Below, piece after piece: positions 42,014-50,671 of a DNA stretch of 64,000 nucleotides. Numbering within the stretch: the first letter of the stretch is position 1; every line of letters begins with the position of its first letter. The notes beneath the pieces are model-generated. The model searched no databases, was not told where the DNA came from, and saw only the letters and a list, made by a program, of their open reading frames with translations. The stretch is taken from assembly GCF_049472155.1 (NCBI RefSeq), contig NZ_JBMOVW010000004.1:237751-301750 (forward strand), written 5' to 3'. Source of the DNA: Arcobacter_B sp049472155. GTDB lineage: Bacteria > Campylobacterota > Campylobacteria > Campylobacterales > Arcobacteraceae. The translations under genes and the position numbers were made by a program.

Positions 42014-42037
42014 TCAAGGCTTGTTACCAAGCCTTGA
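42014..42037 (-). other. Hairpin between rpmG and tRNA-Trp
   Basis: TCAAGGCTT and its complement (9-base arms, 6-base loop) stand 6 bases before the tRNA on the transcript. Probably an RNA processing or stabilising element that separates the mRNA from the tRNA. Confidence 0.5.
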
Positions 42038-42046
42038 TATAAAGTC

Positions 42047-42217
42047 TTACGACTTAAGTTTTACTTCTTTATGTAAAGTATGTTTTTTTAATCTTGGACT
42101 ATATTTCTTAGTCTCAAACTTTTCAGTATGAGTCTTAGGATTTTTAGTCGTAGTGTAGTTAATATCACCACACTCTTGACATTTTAATCCGATTTTAATT
42201 CTAACTCCGTTTGCCAT
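42047..42217 (-). CDS. rpmG: 50S ribosomal protein L33
   Basis: 56 residues, too short for many ORF callers. Translation starts MANGVRIKIGLKCQECGDIN and ends KKHTLHKEVKLKS, a clear L33. The first zinc-ribbon pair CxxC (Cys13, Cys16) is present, but the second pair is absent: KKYSPRLKK has Ser40 where a Cys is expected. It lies 10 bases after tuf on the same strand. Confidence 0.93.
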   Translation of the reverse strand: MANGVRIKIGLKCQECGDINYTTTKNPKTHTEKFETKKYSPRLKKHTLHKEVKLKS

Positions 42218-42227
42218 GAATCAACCC

Positions 42228-43436
42228 TTACTTGATGATTTCAGAAACAACACCTGCACCTACAGTTCTACCACCTTCTCTAATAGCGAACTTAGTTCCC
42301 TTTTCAAGAGCGATAGGAGCAACTAATGCAACAGTCATTTCAACGTTATCTCCAGGCATAACCATTTCAGTACCTTCTGGTAACGTACAAGAACCAGTAA
42401 CATCAGTAGTTCTTACATAGAATTGTGGTCTGTATCCTGAGAAGAATGGAGTATGTCTTCCACCTTCTTCTTTAGATAAGATATAAACCTCACCTTTGAA
42501 TTCAGTATGTGGAGTAATTGATCCTGGCTTAACAAGAACTTGTCCTCTTTGAACATCTTCTTTTTTGATACCTCTTAAAAGAATACCTGCATTATCACCA
42601 GCTTCAGCATAATCCATTTCTTTTCTAAACATTTCAATACCAGTTACAGTAGTTTTAACAGTATCTCTTAGACCAACGATTTCAATCTCATCACCTAATC
42701 TAACTGTACCTTGGTTAATAGCACCAGTAACAACTGTACCTCTACCAGAAATTGAGAATACATCCTCAACAGGCATTAAGTAATCTTTATCAGTAGATCT
42801 TTCTGGAGTTGGAATATAAGCATCAACTTCAGCCATTAATTGATAAATTTTTTCAGACCACTCACCAGCGTTTCCACCTTTAGCTTCTTCTAAAGCTTGG
42901 AATGCAGATCCAGCAACGATTGGAGTATCATCACCTGGGAAGTCGTACTCAGAAAGTAATTCTCTTACTTCCATTTCAACTAATTCTAACATCTCTTCTT
43001 TATCTTCGTCATCTAATTGATCTTCTTTGTTTAAGAATACAACAATGTAAGGTACACCTACTTGCTTAGATAATAAGATGTGCTCTCTAGTTTGTGCCAT
43101 TGGTCCATCAGTTGAAGCGATAACTAAGATAGCTCCATCCATTTGTGCAGCACCAGTAATCATGTTTTTAACATAATCGGCGTGACCTGGACAATCTACG
43201 TGAGCGTAGTGTCTTGTTTCAGTTTCATATTCAACGTGAGAAGTAGCAATAGTAATTCCTCTTTCTCTTTCCTCTGGAGCATTATCAATTTGATCATAAT
43301 CCATAGTAGCTTGACCATTTTTAAGCCCTAAACACATAGTGATAGCTGCTGTTAATGTAGTTTTACCGTGGTCAACGTGACCAATAGTACCGATATTTAC
43401 GTGCGGCTTACTTCTTTCGAATTTTTCTTTTGCCAT
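42228..43436 (-). CDS. tuf: Elongation factor Tu
   Basis: 402 residues. GTPase motifs GHVDHGKTT (about 18-26), DCPGHADYVKN and NKEDQLDD (the usual NKCD is NKED), followed by domains 2 and 3 ending GAGVVSEIIK. It brings aminoacyl-tRNA to the ribosome. A long hairpin lies in its leader, downstream of a -10 box. Confidence 0.97.
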   Translation of the reverse strand: MAKEKFERSKPHVNIGTIGHVDHGKTTLTAAITMCLGLKNGQATMDYDQIDNAPEERERGITIATSHVEYETETRHYAHVDCPGHADYVKNMITGAAQMDGAILVIASTDGPMAQTREHILLSKQVGVPYIVVFLNKEDQLDDEDKEEMLELVEMEVRELLSEYDFPGDDTPIVAGSAFQALEEAKGGNAGEWSEKIYQLMAEVDAYIPTPERSTDKDYLMPVEDVFSISGRGTVVTGAINQGTVRLGDEIEIVGLRDTVKTTVTGIEMFRKEMDYAEAGDNAGILLRGIKKEDVQRGQVLVKPGSITPHTEFKGEVYILSKEEGGRHTPFFSGYRPQFYVRTTDVTGSCTLPEGTEMVMPGDNVEMTVALVAPIALEKGTKFAIREGGRTVGAGVVSEIIK

Positions 43437-43467
43437 AAAATTCCCCTTCTAAAATTTGTGGTTATAG

Positions 43468-43509
43468 CCCTCTGAGTAGATAAGCCCATTGGCTTCTCTA
43501 TTCAGAGGG
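43468..43509 (-). promoter_or_regulatory. Leader hairpin of tuf
   Basis: CCCTCTGA (43468-43475) pairs with TCAGAGGG (43502-43509), and the inner part TAGAGAAGCC/GGCTTATCTA adds nearly ten more pairs around a tiny loop. It lies in the 5' untranslated region, 31 bases before the tuf start. Function unknown: attenuation, processing or stability. Confidence 0.55.
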
Positions 43510-43535
43510 GATTACTATTATTTTGTTCGACGTGT

Positions 43536-43541
43536 ATTATA
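43536..43541 (-). promoter_or_regulatory. Candidate -10 box of the tuf operon
   Basis: Minus-strand TTTAAATATAATAC contains TATAAT here. It lies between tRNA-Gly and the leader hairpin, giving a leader of about 90 bases. A T-rich run stands upstream in place of a clear -35, typical of this phylum. Confidence 0.5.
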
Positions 43542-43640
43542 TTTAAAAAATACTAAAAAAAACTTTAAAGGGAGTATAAATTTGTATAGAGTTATAAAAA
43601 AAGTGCTTATAACTCAGCTCCCAGTAAACAATAAAATAAA

Positions 43641-43717
43641 TGGAGCGGGAGACGAGACTCGAACTCGCGACAATCTGCTTGGAAGGCAGAGGCTCTAGCC
43701 AACTGAGCTACTCCCGC
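43641..43717 (-). tRNA. tRNA-Gly (TCC)
   Basis: 77 bases with encoded CCA. Acceptor GCGGGAG pairs with CTCCCGC; anticodon TCC (complement at 43681-43683) in the loop CTTCCAA. Confidence 0.95.
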
Positions 43718-43726
43718 ATCATTTAA

Positions 43727-43811
43727 TGGTGGTGAGGGAAGGATTCGAACCTTCGAAGCCGTAGGCGGCGGATTTACAATCCGCAGGATTTGACCACTCT
43801 CCAACCTCACC
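43727..43811 (-). tRNA. tRNA-Tyr (GTA)
   Basis: 85 bases with a long variable arm (class II) and encoded CCA. Anticodon GTA (complement at 43775-43777). Acceptor GGTGAGG pairs with CCTCACC. Confidence 0.95.
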
Positions 43812-43879
43812 GATGTTAAAATTATTATTGTTCTGGTCAAGCGCTGGTCTTTTGACTTACGCACGACAATTATTAAAAA

Positions 43880-43956
43880 TGGAGCTGGTGAAGGGACTTG
43901 AACCCCCGACCTGCTGATTACAAATCAGCTGCTCTAGCCAACTGAGCTACACCAGC
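43880..43956 (-). tRNA. tRNA-Thr (TGT)
   Basis: 77 bases with encoded CCA. Acceptor GCTGGTG pairs with CACCAGC; anticodon TGT (complement at 43920-43922) in loop TTTGTAA. Confidence 0.95.
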
Positions 43957-43971
43957 GCCAAAAAATTTGAA

Positions 43972-44047
43972 TGGTGGTTCGAGGCAGAATCGAACTGCCG
44001 ACACAAGGATTTTCAATCCTTTGCTCTACCGACTGAGCTATCGAACC
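43972..44047 (-). tRNA. tRNA-Phe (GAA)
   Basis: 76 bases with encoded CCA. Acceptor GGTTCGA pairs with TCGAACC; anticodon GAA (complement at 44012-44014) in loop TTGAAAA. Confidence 0.94.
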
Positions 44048-44083
44048 CTTTCAAATTGGAGTGAAAGTATACACATTAGTATA

Positions 44084-45259
44084 TTAATTTTTCCTTAAAT
44101 TAAATACTAATTTTTTAAATTCTTCTCCTCTTTGTTTATATGAGCTAAACTGATCTAATGAAGCAGCCGATGGAGACAGTATTCCAAGAGTTTTTGTAGT
44201 ATGTTTTAAATTGATAGAATTCACTGCATTTTCTAAAAAATTGCATTTAATTACTGATAAATTATATTCTTTTGATAAAGAAACCAACTTATTTGTATTA
44301 GAACCTATTGCATATATTGTTATATTAAGATTTTTGATAAATTCAAAAAGTGGTTTTAAATCAGCTCCTTTATCATCTCCTCCTAATATAAGATGTATTG
44401 TTTTCTCTTTATATGAAGATAAAGCATTTATTGTTGCATCAACATTTGTAGCTTTACTATCGTCTATCCATAATCTATTTTCTTTATCAAAAAATTCTTC
44501 TACTTTATGTTTATCTACTTTATATGTATTTATATTTTCATAATCTACAATATCAAATATAATTTTTTTAGCACATAATGCTAATAAAGCATCTAACAAA
44601 AAAGGTTCTTTAAATTTAATTTTTGATTTATCTATATCAAATTTTTCACATAAGTCATCACTATCTTTATAGGTAATTAGTGTCGCATTTGTTTTTACAT
44701 ATTTATATACTTCGGGAACTATAGCTATTTCACCTTCGTTCATCATTGATAAGGGTTTAAGTTTTGCATTTTCATACTCTTTAAAAGAACCATGCCATGA
44801 AATATGATCTTCTGATATAGGTAACAATAAATATAAATTTGGTTTTGCTTTATTAGTATAATGAAAAGTAAAAGATGAAGTTTCTAAAATCCATATAGAA
44901 CTATTAAGTGAAAGATTTGATATTGATGTTCCTATATTGCCTCCACATTCACTTCCCTTTTCTTCTAAAATGTGTTGACACATTTGTGTTGTAGTTGTTT
45001 TACCATTTGTTCCACTAATCCAAATTGAAAAAGGCATTATATTATAAAATAAATCATAGTCGCTTATTATATTTTTAGAATTCTTAACCATTTCATTAAA
45101 AGGAGGTATACCGGGACTTACAACAGTAAGTTCATTACTCTGCTTATCATACTCATGAAAATCATTATCATCATATAATATTGCTTTTGGAAATTTTTCT
45201 TTTACTGCTTTAGCAGTTAATCCTTTACCTAAAACTCTTATTTTTTTACTATAATCCAT
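44084..45259 (-). CDS. murD: UDP-N-acetylmuramoylalanine-D-glutamate ligase
   Basis: 391 residues, a bit shorter than the ~430-residue enteric enzyme. ATP site SGTNGKTTTT at about 83-92; central-domain residues SEDHISWHGS and the C-terminal ILGGDDKGADLKPL mark a Mur ligase of the D-Glu-adding type. It adds D-glutamate to UDP-MurNAc-L-Ala. It follows mraY by 3 bases. Confidence 0.93.
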   Translation of the reverse strand: MDYSKKIRVLGKGLTAKAVKEKFPKAILYDDNDFHEYDKQSNELTVVSPGIPPFNEMVKNSKNIISDYDLFYNIMPFSIWISGTNGKTTTTQMCQHILEEKGSECGGNIGTSISNLSLNSSIWILETSSFTFHYTNKAKPNLYLLLPISEDHISWHGSFKEYENAKLKPLSMMNEGEIAIVPEVYKYVKTNATLITYKDSDDLCEKFDIDKSKIKFKEPFLLDALLALCAKKIIFDIVDYENINTYKVDKHKVEEFFDKENRLWIDDSKATNVDATINALSSYKEKTIHLILGGDDKGADLKPLFEFIKNLNITIYAIGSNTNKLVSLSKEYNLSVIKCNFLENAVNSINLKHTTKTLGILSPSAASLDQFSSYKQRGEEFKKLVFNLRKN

Positions 45260-45262
45260 TTA

Positions 45263-46324
45263 TTACCTAATTTTTAAACTCATTAATGCAAAAAGATTTG
45301 TCATAAATGATATGATCCAAAATCTTACAATTATTTTATTTTCTTTCCATCCTTTTTCTTCAAAATGATGATGAATAGGAGCCATTAAAAAAACTCTTTT
45401 TTGTCTTAATTTATATGATCCAACTTGTAAAATTACAGATACAGTTTCTAGCACAAAAATGAAACCAATTAATAGTAACAATACTTCTGATTTTGCTACA
45501 ATTGCCATATATCCCATAAAAGCACCAACAGGTAAGGAACCACTATCTCCCATAAAAACTTGTGCTGGATGAGAATTAAACCATAAAAATGCAATTAATG
45601 CACCAGATATTGCAGCACCCATCACAGCTAATTCACCTGCAATTTGTATATTTGGTAATAATAAATAGCCTGCAATAATAGCATGTCCAGTTACATATAC
45701 TAATACAGACAATGTAAAAAATGCCATAATTGATGGAACTGTAGCTAAACCATCTAAACCATCTGTCAAATTAACTGCATTTGAAGTAGAAACTAAAACT
45801 AATACCCAAAATCCTAATGCAAACATTCCCATATCAAAAATAGGTAATTTATAAAAGGGAGTAAATAAAGTTGTAGTATGTTCATAAAAATACAAAACAA
45901 GTCCAACAAGTAAGGCACAGAATATTTGAAGTAAAAGTTTACCTCTAGCACTTAAACCTGCATCATTTTTATCATTTGAAATTTTTGAATAGTCATCTTG
46001 AATCCCAATTAAAGAGAATAATCCAATTGTTAATAAACCACCTACAATATAGAAGTTATTCAACTTTGCAGTTAAAAGTGTAGCTATTATAGTAGCAAAA
46101 ATAAATACTATTCCACCCATAGTAGGAGTTCCTACTTTTACTTTATGAGAATCAGGTGCCAAATCATAAATGGGTTGAGATGCTTTTTTTGATTTAGCCC
46201 AATTAATAAATTTTGGTAACAAATACATTGTTAGTAAAAAAGCAATAAAAAAACTAATACCAGCTCTTACTGATATGTATTGAAAGATATTAATATCTAG
46301 ATGTCTATAAAACCAATAAAACAA
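45263..46324 (-). CDS. mraY: Phospho-N-acetylmuramoyl-pentapeptide transferase
   Basis: 353 residues, about ten membrane segments. Catalytic and family motifs: GIQDDYSK, NLTDGLDGLA, and PIHHHFEEKGW near the end. It makes lipid I on the inner membrane. It is transcribed with murD and divergent from gpmI. Confidence 0.96.
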   Translation of the reverse strand: MFYWFYRHLDINIFQYISVRAGISFFIAFLLTMYLLPKFINWAKSKKASQPIYDLAPDSHKVKVGTPTMGGIVFIFATIIATLLTAKLNNFYIVGGLLTIGLFSLIGIQDDYSKISNDKNDAGLSARGKLLLQIFCALLVGLVLYFYEHTTTLFTPFYKLPIFDMGMFALGFWVLVLVSTSNAVNLTDGLDGLATVPSIMAFFTLSVLVYVTGHAIIAGYLLLPNIQIAGELAVMGAAISGALIAFLWFNSHPAQVFMGDSGSLPVGAFMGYMAIVAKSEVLLLLIGFIFVLETVSVILQVGSYKLRQKRVFLMAPIHHHFEEKGWKENKIIVRFWIISFMTNLFALMSLKIR

Positions 46325-46390
46325 TTTAAACCTTCATTTTGTATTAATATTACAAAATATGTTTTCAGCAAACATATTCCTATATTTTGA

Positions 46391-46396
46391 TATAAT
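46391..46396 (+). promoter_or_regulatory. Candidate -10 box of gpmI
   Basis: TTTTGATATAATCC contains TATAAT 44 bases before the gpmI start, in the 115-base gap to the divergent mraY. Confidence 0.5.
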
Positions 46397-46439
46397 CCAT
46401 GCGATTATATTATATTATAGTTTTTAAAAGGTTTAAACA

Positions 46440-47915
46440 ATGGTAAATAAGACAATTCTAATAATTACTGATGGTATTGGGCATAATGATTCAAATGAAT
46501 TTAATGCCTTTACAAATGCAAATACTCCTACGTATGATTATCTATTTAAAAATGTTCCTTACTCACATATTCATACTTATGGTAAGCATGTAGGTTTACC
46601 AGATGGACAAATGGGTAACTCAGAAGTTGGACACATGACAATAGGAAGTGGTAGAACACTATATCAAGATTTAGTAAAAATAAATATAGCGTTAGAAGAA
46701 AATACATTAAAAGATAATAGTGTATTAAAAGATACTTTAGAAAAATCAAATGATATTCATTTAATAGGGTTATTAAGTGATGGTGGAGTACATTCTCATA
46801 TTGATCATATTATTGGAATTGCAAACATTGCTAAAAACAGTGGGAAAAAAGTTTTTATTCATATAATTACAGATGGTAGAGATGTAGCTCCTGATTGTGC
46901 AAATAAATATGTTCAACAAATTTTAGATATCTGTGATGAAGATATAAAAATTGCAACTATTGCTGGTAGATATTATTCTATGGATAGAGATCAAAGATGG
47001 GAAAGAGTACAAAAAGGTCATGATGCTATTACATTAGGTTTACCAAAAACTAATAAATCTGCTATTGAATATATAAATGACTCATATAAAGAAGATATAT
47101 TTGATGAGTTTTTAATTCCATCTGCTTTTGAGGGATATAATGGACTAAGAGAAAATGATGGGATTATTTTCTGTAATTTCAGAAGTGATAGAATGAGAGA
47201 ATTATCAGCTGCTTTAGGCGATAAAAACTTTTCTGCATTTCCAAAATTTGCTAATAAAATAAACCTTGCAACAATGACACAATACGACAAAAATTTACCA
47301 TTACCTGTATTATTCCCTAAAGAAGCTCCAAAAAATACTTTAGCGGAAGTTATTTCAAAAGCGGGATTAAACCAACTTCATACAGCCGAAACGGAGAAAT
47401 ATGCCCATGTAACATTTTTCTTTAATGGTGGAATTGAAGAACCTTTAGAAAATGAAACTAGAGTTTTAATTCCCTCTCCAAATGTTGCCACTTATGACTT
47501 ACAACCTGAAATGAGTGCACCACAAGTAGGTGAAACAGTAAGAAAAGCAATGGATGAAGAAACAGATTTTATTGTTGTAAACTTTGCTAATGGTGATATG
47601 GTTGGACATACGGGCGTTTATGAAGCTGGAATAAAGGCTGTAGAAGCTGTGGATAAAGAATTAGGTCTTATTTTAGAAAAAGCTAAACAGAAAGATTACA
47701 AACTTGTTCTAACATCAGATCATGGTAATTGCGAAATGATGAGAGATAAAAATGGGAATACTCTTACAAATCATACAGTTGGAGATGTATTCTGTTTTGT
47801 AGTTTCAAAAGATGTAAAAGAAGTAAAAAGTGGTAGTTTAAATAATATTGCACCTACTGTTCTAAAACTTATGAATTTAGAAGTTCCCGAAGAAATGGAT
47901 GAGGCATTAGTTTAA
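46440..47915 (+). CDS. gpmI: 2,3-bisphosphoglycerate-independent phosphoglycerate mutase
   Basis: 491 residues of the alkaline-phosphatase fold. Asp11 in TDGIG and Ser61 in GQMGNSEVGH are the metal-binding and phosphorylated residues; DGRDVAPD and the C-terminal TSDHGNCE and NHTVG supply other metal ligands. It interconverts 3- and 2-phosphoglycerate. AAAAGG stands before the ATG. Confidence 0.96.
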   Translation: MVNKTILIITDGIGHNDSNEFNAFTNANTPTYDYLFKNVPYSHIHTYGKHVGLPDGQMGNSEVGHMTIGSGRTLYQDLVKINIALEENTLKDNSVLKDTLEKSNDIHLIGLLSDGGVHSHIDHIIGIANIAKNSGKKVFIHIITDGRDVAPDCANKYVQQILDICDEDIKIATIAGRYYSMDRDQRWERVQKGHDAITLGLPKTNKSAIEYINDSYKEDIFDEFLIPSAFEGYNGLRENDGIIFCNFRSDRMRELSAALGDKNFSAFPKFANKINLATMTQYDKNLPLPVLFPKEAPKNTLAEVISKAGLNQLHTAETEKYAHVTFFFNGGIEEPLENETRVLIPSPNVATYDLQPEMSAPQVGETVRKAMDEETDFIVVNFANGDMVGHTGVYEAGIKAVEAVDKELGLILEKAKQKDYKLVLTSDHGNCEMMRDKNGNTLTNHTVGDVFCFVVSKDVKEVKSGSLNNIAPTVLKLMNLEVPEEMDEALV

Positions 47916-47921
47916 TACATT

Positions 47922-48617
47922 ATGTTGAAAGTTGATATTAAAAAATTAAGAATAACTCATAAAGATAATACTTTAGTAGATATATCTTTTAATATCACTA
48001 CATCTACTGCATTAATTGGAGAAAGTGGAAGTGGTAAGTCCTTAACCTTAAAAAGTTTATTAAACTTACTTCCAAACTCTTTAGATATTCAAAAAGATAT
48101 TCAATCTAATTTTGAATTAAATCATAAGACAATAGGATTTATTCCTCAAAATCCTTTTACTTCATTATCTCCTATGACAAAAATATCTAAACAATTTTTT
48201 TGCTCAAAAGAAAAACAACAAAAACTTCTAAAGTTAGTTGATTTACCTAATGAAGTTTTAGAAAAATTTCCCAATCAATTAAGTGGAGGTCAAATTCAAA
48301 GAATAATTATAGCAATTGCTTTAAGTAATGATGTTAAAATCTTACTACTTGATGAGCCAACTACTGCACTAGATATAAAAAACAAAGAAAACATAATAAA
48401 GTTAGTTGATCAGTTAGTAAAAAAGTTTAATATTCTTATACTTTTTGTAACACATGATATTGAATCTATTAGAAATTTATGTGAAAAAATATTAATTATA
48501 AATAAAGGAAAAATTGTAGAAGAAGGTCTTACAAAAGAAATTTTACAAAATCCACAAGAAAAATATACAAAAAAATTAATAGATTCAAATTTTAAAAATA
48601 AAGATTTTAGGAAATAA
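47922..48617 (+). CDS. Orphan ABC transporter ATP-binding protein (short Dpp/Nik type)
   Basis: 231 residues. Walker A GESGSGKS (about 33-40), signature LSGGQIQR, Walker B ILLLDEPTTALD, His in THD. The sequence resembles the peptide/nickel ATPase DppD/NikD, but is ~90 residues shorter, missing the C-terminal oligopeptide domain. No permease or binding protein is nearby; it is 6 bases after gpmI and 2 bases before a PBP gene. Partner permease unknown. Confidence 0.85.
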   Translation: MLKVDIKKLRITHKDNTLVDISFNITTSTALIGESGSGKSLTLKSLLNLLPNSLDIQKDIQSNFELNHKTIGFIPQNPFTSLSPMTKISKQFFCSKEKQQKLLKLVDLPNEVLEKFPNQLSGGQIQRIIIAIALSNDVKILLLDEPTTALDIKNKENIIKLVDQLVKKFNILILFVTHDIESIRNLCEKILIINKGKIVEEGLTKEILQNPQEKYTKKLIDSNFKNKDFRK

Positions 48618-48619
48618 AT

Positions 48620-50596
48620 ATGATGAAATATATATTTGGATTCTTTGTCATAGTAGCTTTAGTAACATTAGGTTGGCTTTATACTTTATATGATGAGATA
48701 AAACATGATGTTGATAAGGTAGTTAATTACAACCCTAAGCAAAGTACACAATTTTATGACAAAGATGGAAGATTAATTGCTAATATTTTTAAAGATGAAA
48801 ATAGAGAGTATGTAAAATATGATAATATTCCTGCAAGGATTATTGAAGGTTTAGTAGCAATTGAAGATACTCAATTCTTTGAACATCATGGAGTAAATCT
48901 TGATGCTATCTCAAGAGCAATGATTAAAAATATAAAAGCTGGTGGTTATGTTGAAGGAGCTAGTACTTTAACACAACAATTAGTTAAAATGTTAGTTTTA
49001 TCAAGAGAAAAAAAATTAATAAGAAAAATAAAAGAAGCCTTACTTTCTGTTAGACTTGAAACTATTTTGACAAAAGAAGAAATATTAGAAAGATATCTTA
49101 ATAATGTTTACTTTGGACATGGATATTATGGTATTAAGACAGCTGCAAAAGGTTATTTTAAAAAAGATTTATATGAACTATCTTTAAAAGAAATGAGTAT
49201 CTTAGTAGGACTTCCTAGAGCACCAAGCTTTTATGACCCTACAAAAAACCCAAAAATTTCTTTTGCAAGAGCTAATCAAGTAATCACTAGATTAAATACA
49301 TTAGGCTGGATAAATAAAGAACAATATGAAAGATCTATAAAAGAGATTCCTGAAGTATATAACCAAACACTTACAAGAAATAAAGCACCTTATGTAATTG
49401 ATTATGTGTTAAAAAAATTGAAAAAAGATATTCCTGATATATATTATGGAGGATATGATATAAAATTAACAATTGACTTAGATGCACAAGAAATTGCAAA
49501 AGAAGCATTAAAAAAATCCTATGAACAAGCACTTCAAAGAGATATGCAATACAGAAAAAAAGAAAAGGATTTAGATAATAATTATTATGTAGAAAAATTA
49601 AATGGAGCCTTAGTTTCAATTGATAGTAGTACAGGTAAAATCTTAGCTTTAGTTGGTGGGATTGATTATAATGAATCAATGTTTAATAGAGCAGTACAAG
49701 CTAGAAGACAACCTGGTTCAGCCATCAAACCATTTTTATATCAAACAGCATTAAATGAAGGATTAAATCCAGCTTCACAACTTGTAGATATATCTAGAAC
49801 TTATGATTATAAAGATGCAAATGGAAATAAAAAGAAATGGCAACCTAAAAATTACGGAGGAAGATTTAAAGGCTTTATAAATCTTAGAGACTCTCTTGTT
49901 CAATCAAGAAATTTATCTACTGTAAACTTAGTAACAGATACAGGAATAGATATTATGTATAAATCCTTAGAAGAATATGGCTTTAAAGGAATGCCAAGTG
50001 ATTTATCTATTACACTTGGTTCTATGTCAGTATCTCCTTTACAACTAAGTGAATACTTTAGTACTTTTTCAAATCATGGTACAATTGTTAAACCTTATAT
50101 TATAGAATCTATTTCTAATAAAAATGGTGAAAAACTTATATTTGAACCACAAACAAGAGAAGTAAACTCTCCTGAGCAAACATTTTTAATAACATCAATA
50201 TTAAAAGATGTAATAAAAAAAGGAACAGGAAGAAGAGCTCAAGTTTCAGGTATAGAACTTGCTGGTAAATCAGGAACTACAAATGATAATGTAGATGCAT
50301 GGTTTTGTGGATATTCTCCTTCAATTCAAACTGTTATATGGTTTGGTAAAGATGATAATACTCCAATGAGAAGAAGTGAAACAGGAGGAAAGACACCAAC
50401 ACCTGCTTTTGCTTACTTTTATAAAGAATATTTAAAAATACACCCTGAAATTCCAAGAACATTTGAAAAACCTGCAAATGTATATGAGTCAAAAATTAAT
50501 GGCAAAATTGAATATTATACACATAAATCTCCTCTACCTGAAATAGAAGTAAATATAGTTCCGGAAAACCCTGATGAAGAATTAATAGAGTTTTAA
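48620..50596 (+). CDS. mrcA: Bifunctional class A penicillin-binding protein (PBP1A type)
   Basis: 658 residues. One membrane anchor at about 3-22, a GT51 glycosyltransferase domain (EDTQFFEHHG with the catalytic Glu, GASTLTQQLVK), and a transpeptidase domain with SAIKPF (SxxK), SRN and KSGTT motifs. It polymerises and crosslinks peptidoglycan in the periplasm. Confidence 0.95.
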   Translation: MMKYIFGFFVIVALVTLGWLYTLYDEIKHDVDKVVNYNPKQSTQFYDKDGRLIANIFKDENREYVKYDNIPARIIEGLVAIEDTQFFEHHGVNLDAISRAMIKNIKAGGYVEGASTLTQQLVKMLVLSREKKLIRKIKEALLSVRLETILTKEEILERYLNNVYFGHGYYGIKTAAKGYFKKDLYELSLKEMSILVGLPRAPSFYDPTKNPKISFARANQVITRLNTLGWINKEQYERSIKEIPEVYNQTLTRNKAPYVIDYVLKKLKKDIPDIYYGGYDIKLTIDLDAQEIAKEALKKSYEQALQRDMQYRKKEKDLDNNYYVEKLNGALVSIDSSTGKILALVGGIDYNESMFNRAVQARRQPGSAIKPFLYQTALNEGLNPASQLVDISRTYDYKDANGNKKKWQPKNYGGRFKGFINLRDSLVQSRNLSTVNLVTDTGIDIMYKSLEEYGFKGMPSDLSITLGSMSVSPLQLSEYFSTFSNHGTIVKPYIIESISNKNGEKLIFEPQTREVNSPEQTFLITSILKDVIKKGTGRRAQVSGIELAGKSGTTNDNVDAWFCGYSPSIQTVIWFGKDDNTPMRRSETGGKTPTPAFAYFYKEYLKIHPEIPRTFEKPANVYESKINGKIEYYTHKSPLPEIEVNIVPENPDEELIEF

Positions 50597-50622
50597 TACT
50601 CTATTAATTTTATATAAAAAAA

Positions 50623-50644
50623 GGCAAGTTCTTATGAACTTGCC
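50623..50644. terminator. Terminator between the PBP1A and glnA genes
   Basis: GGCAAGTTC-TTAT-GAACTTGCC with an A-run before and CTTTTAAG after, so it can end transcription in both directions between the convergent genes. Confidence 0.8.
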
Positions 50645-50671
50645 CTTTTAAGTATCTTAACTTAATAACTA

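Noticed and set aside
43489..43864. Two ORFs (plus 43489-43698 and minus 43607-43864) over the tRNA cluster
   Set aside because: They run across tRNA-Gly and tRNA-Tyr and show no protein family; the tRNAs explain the sequence.
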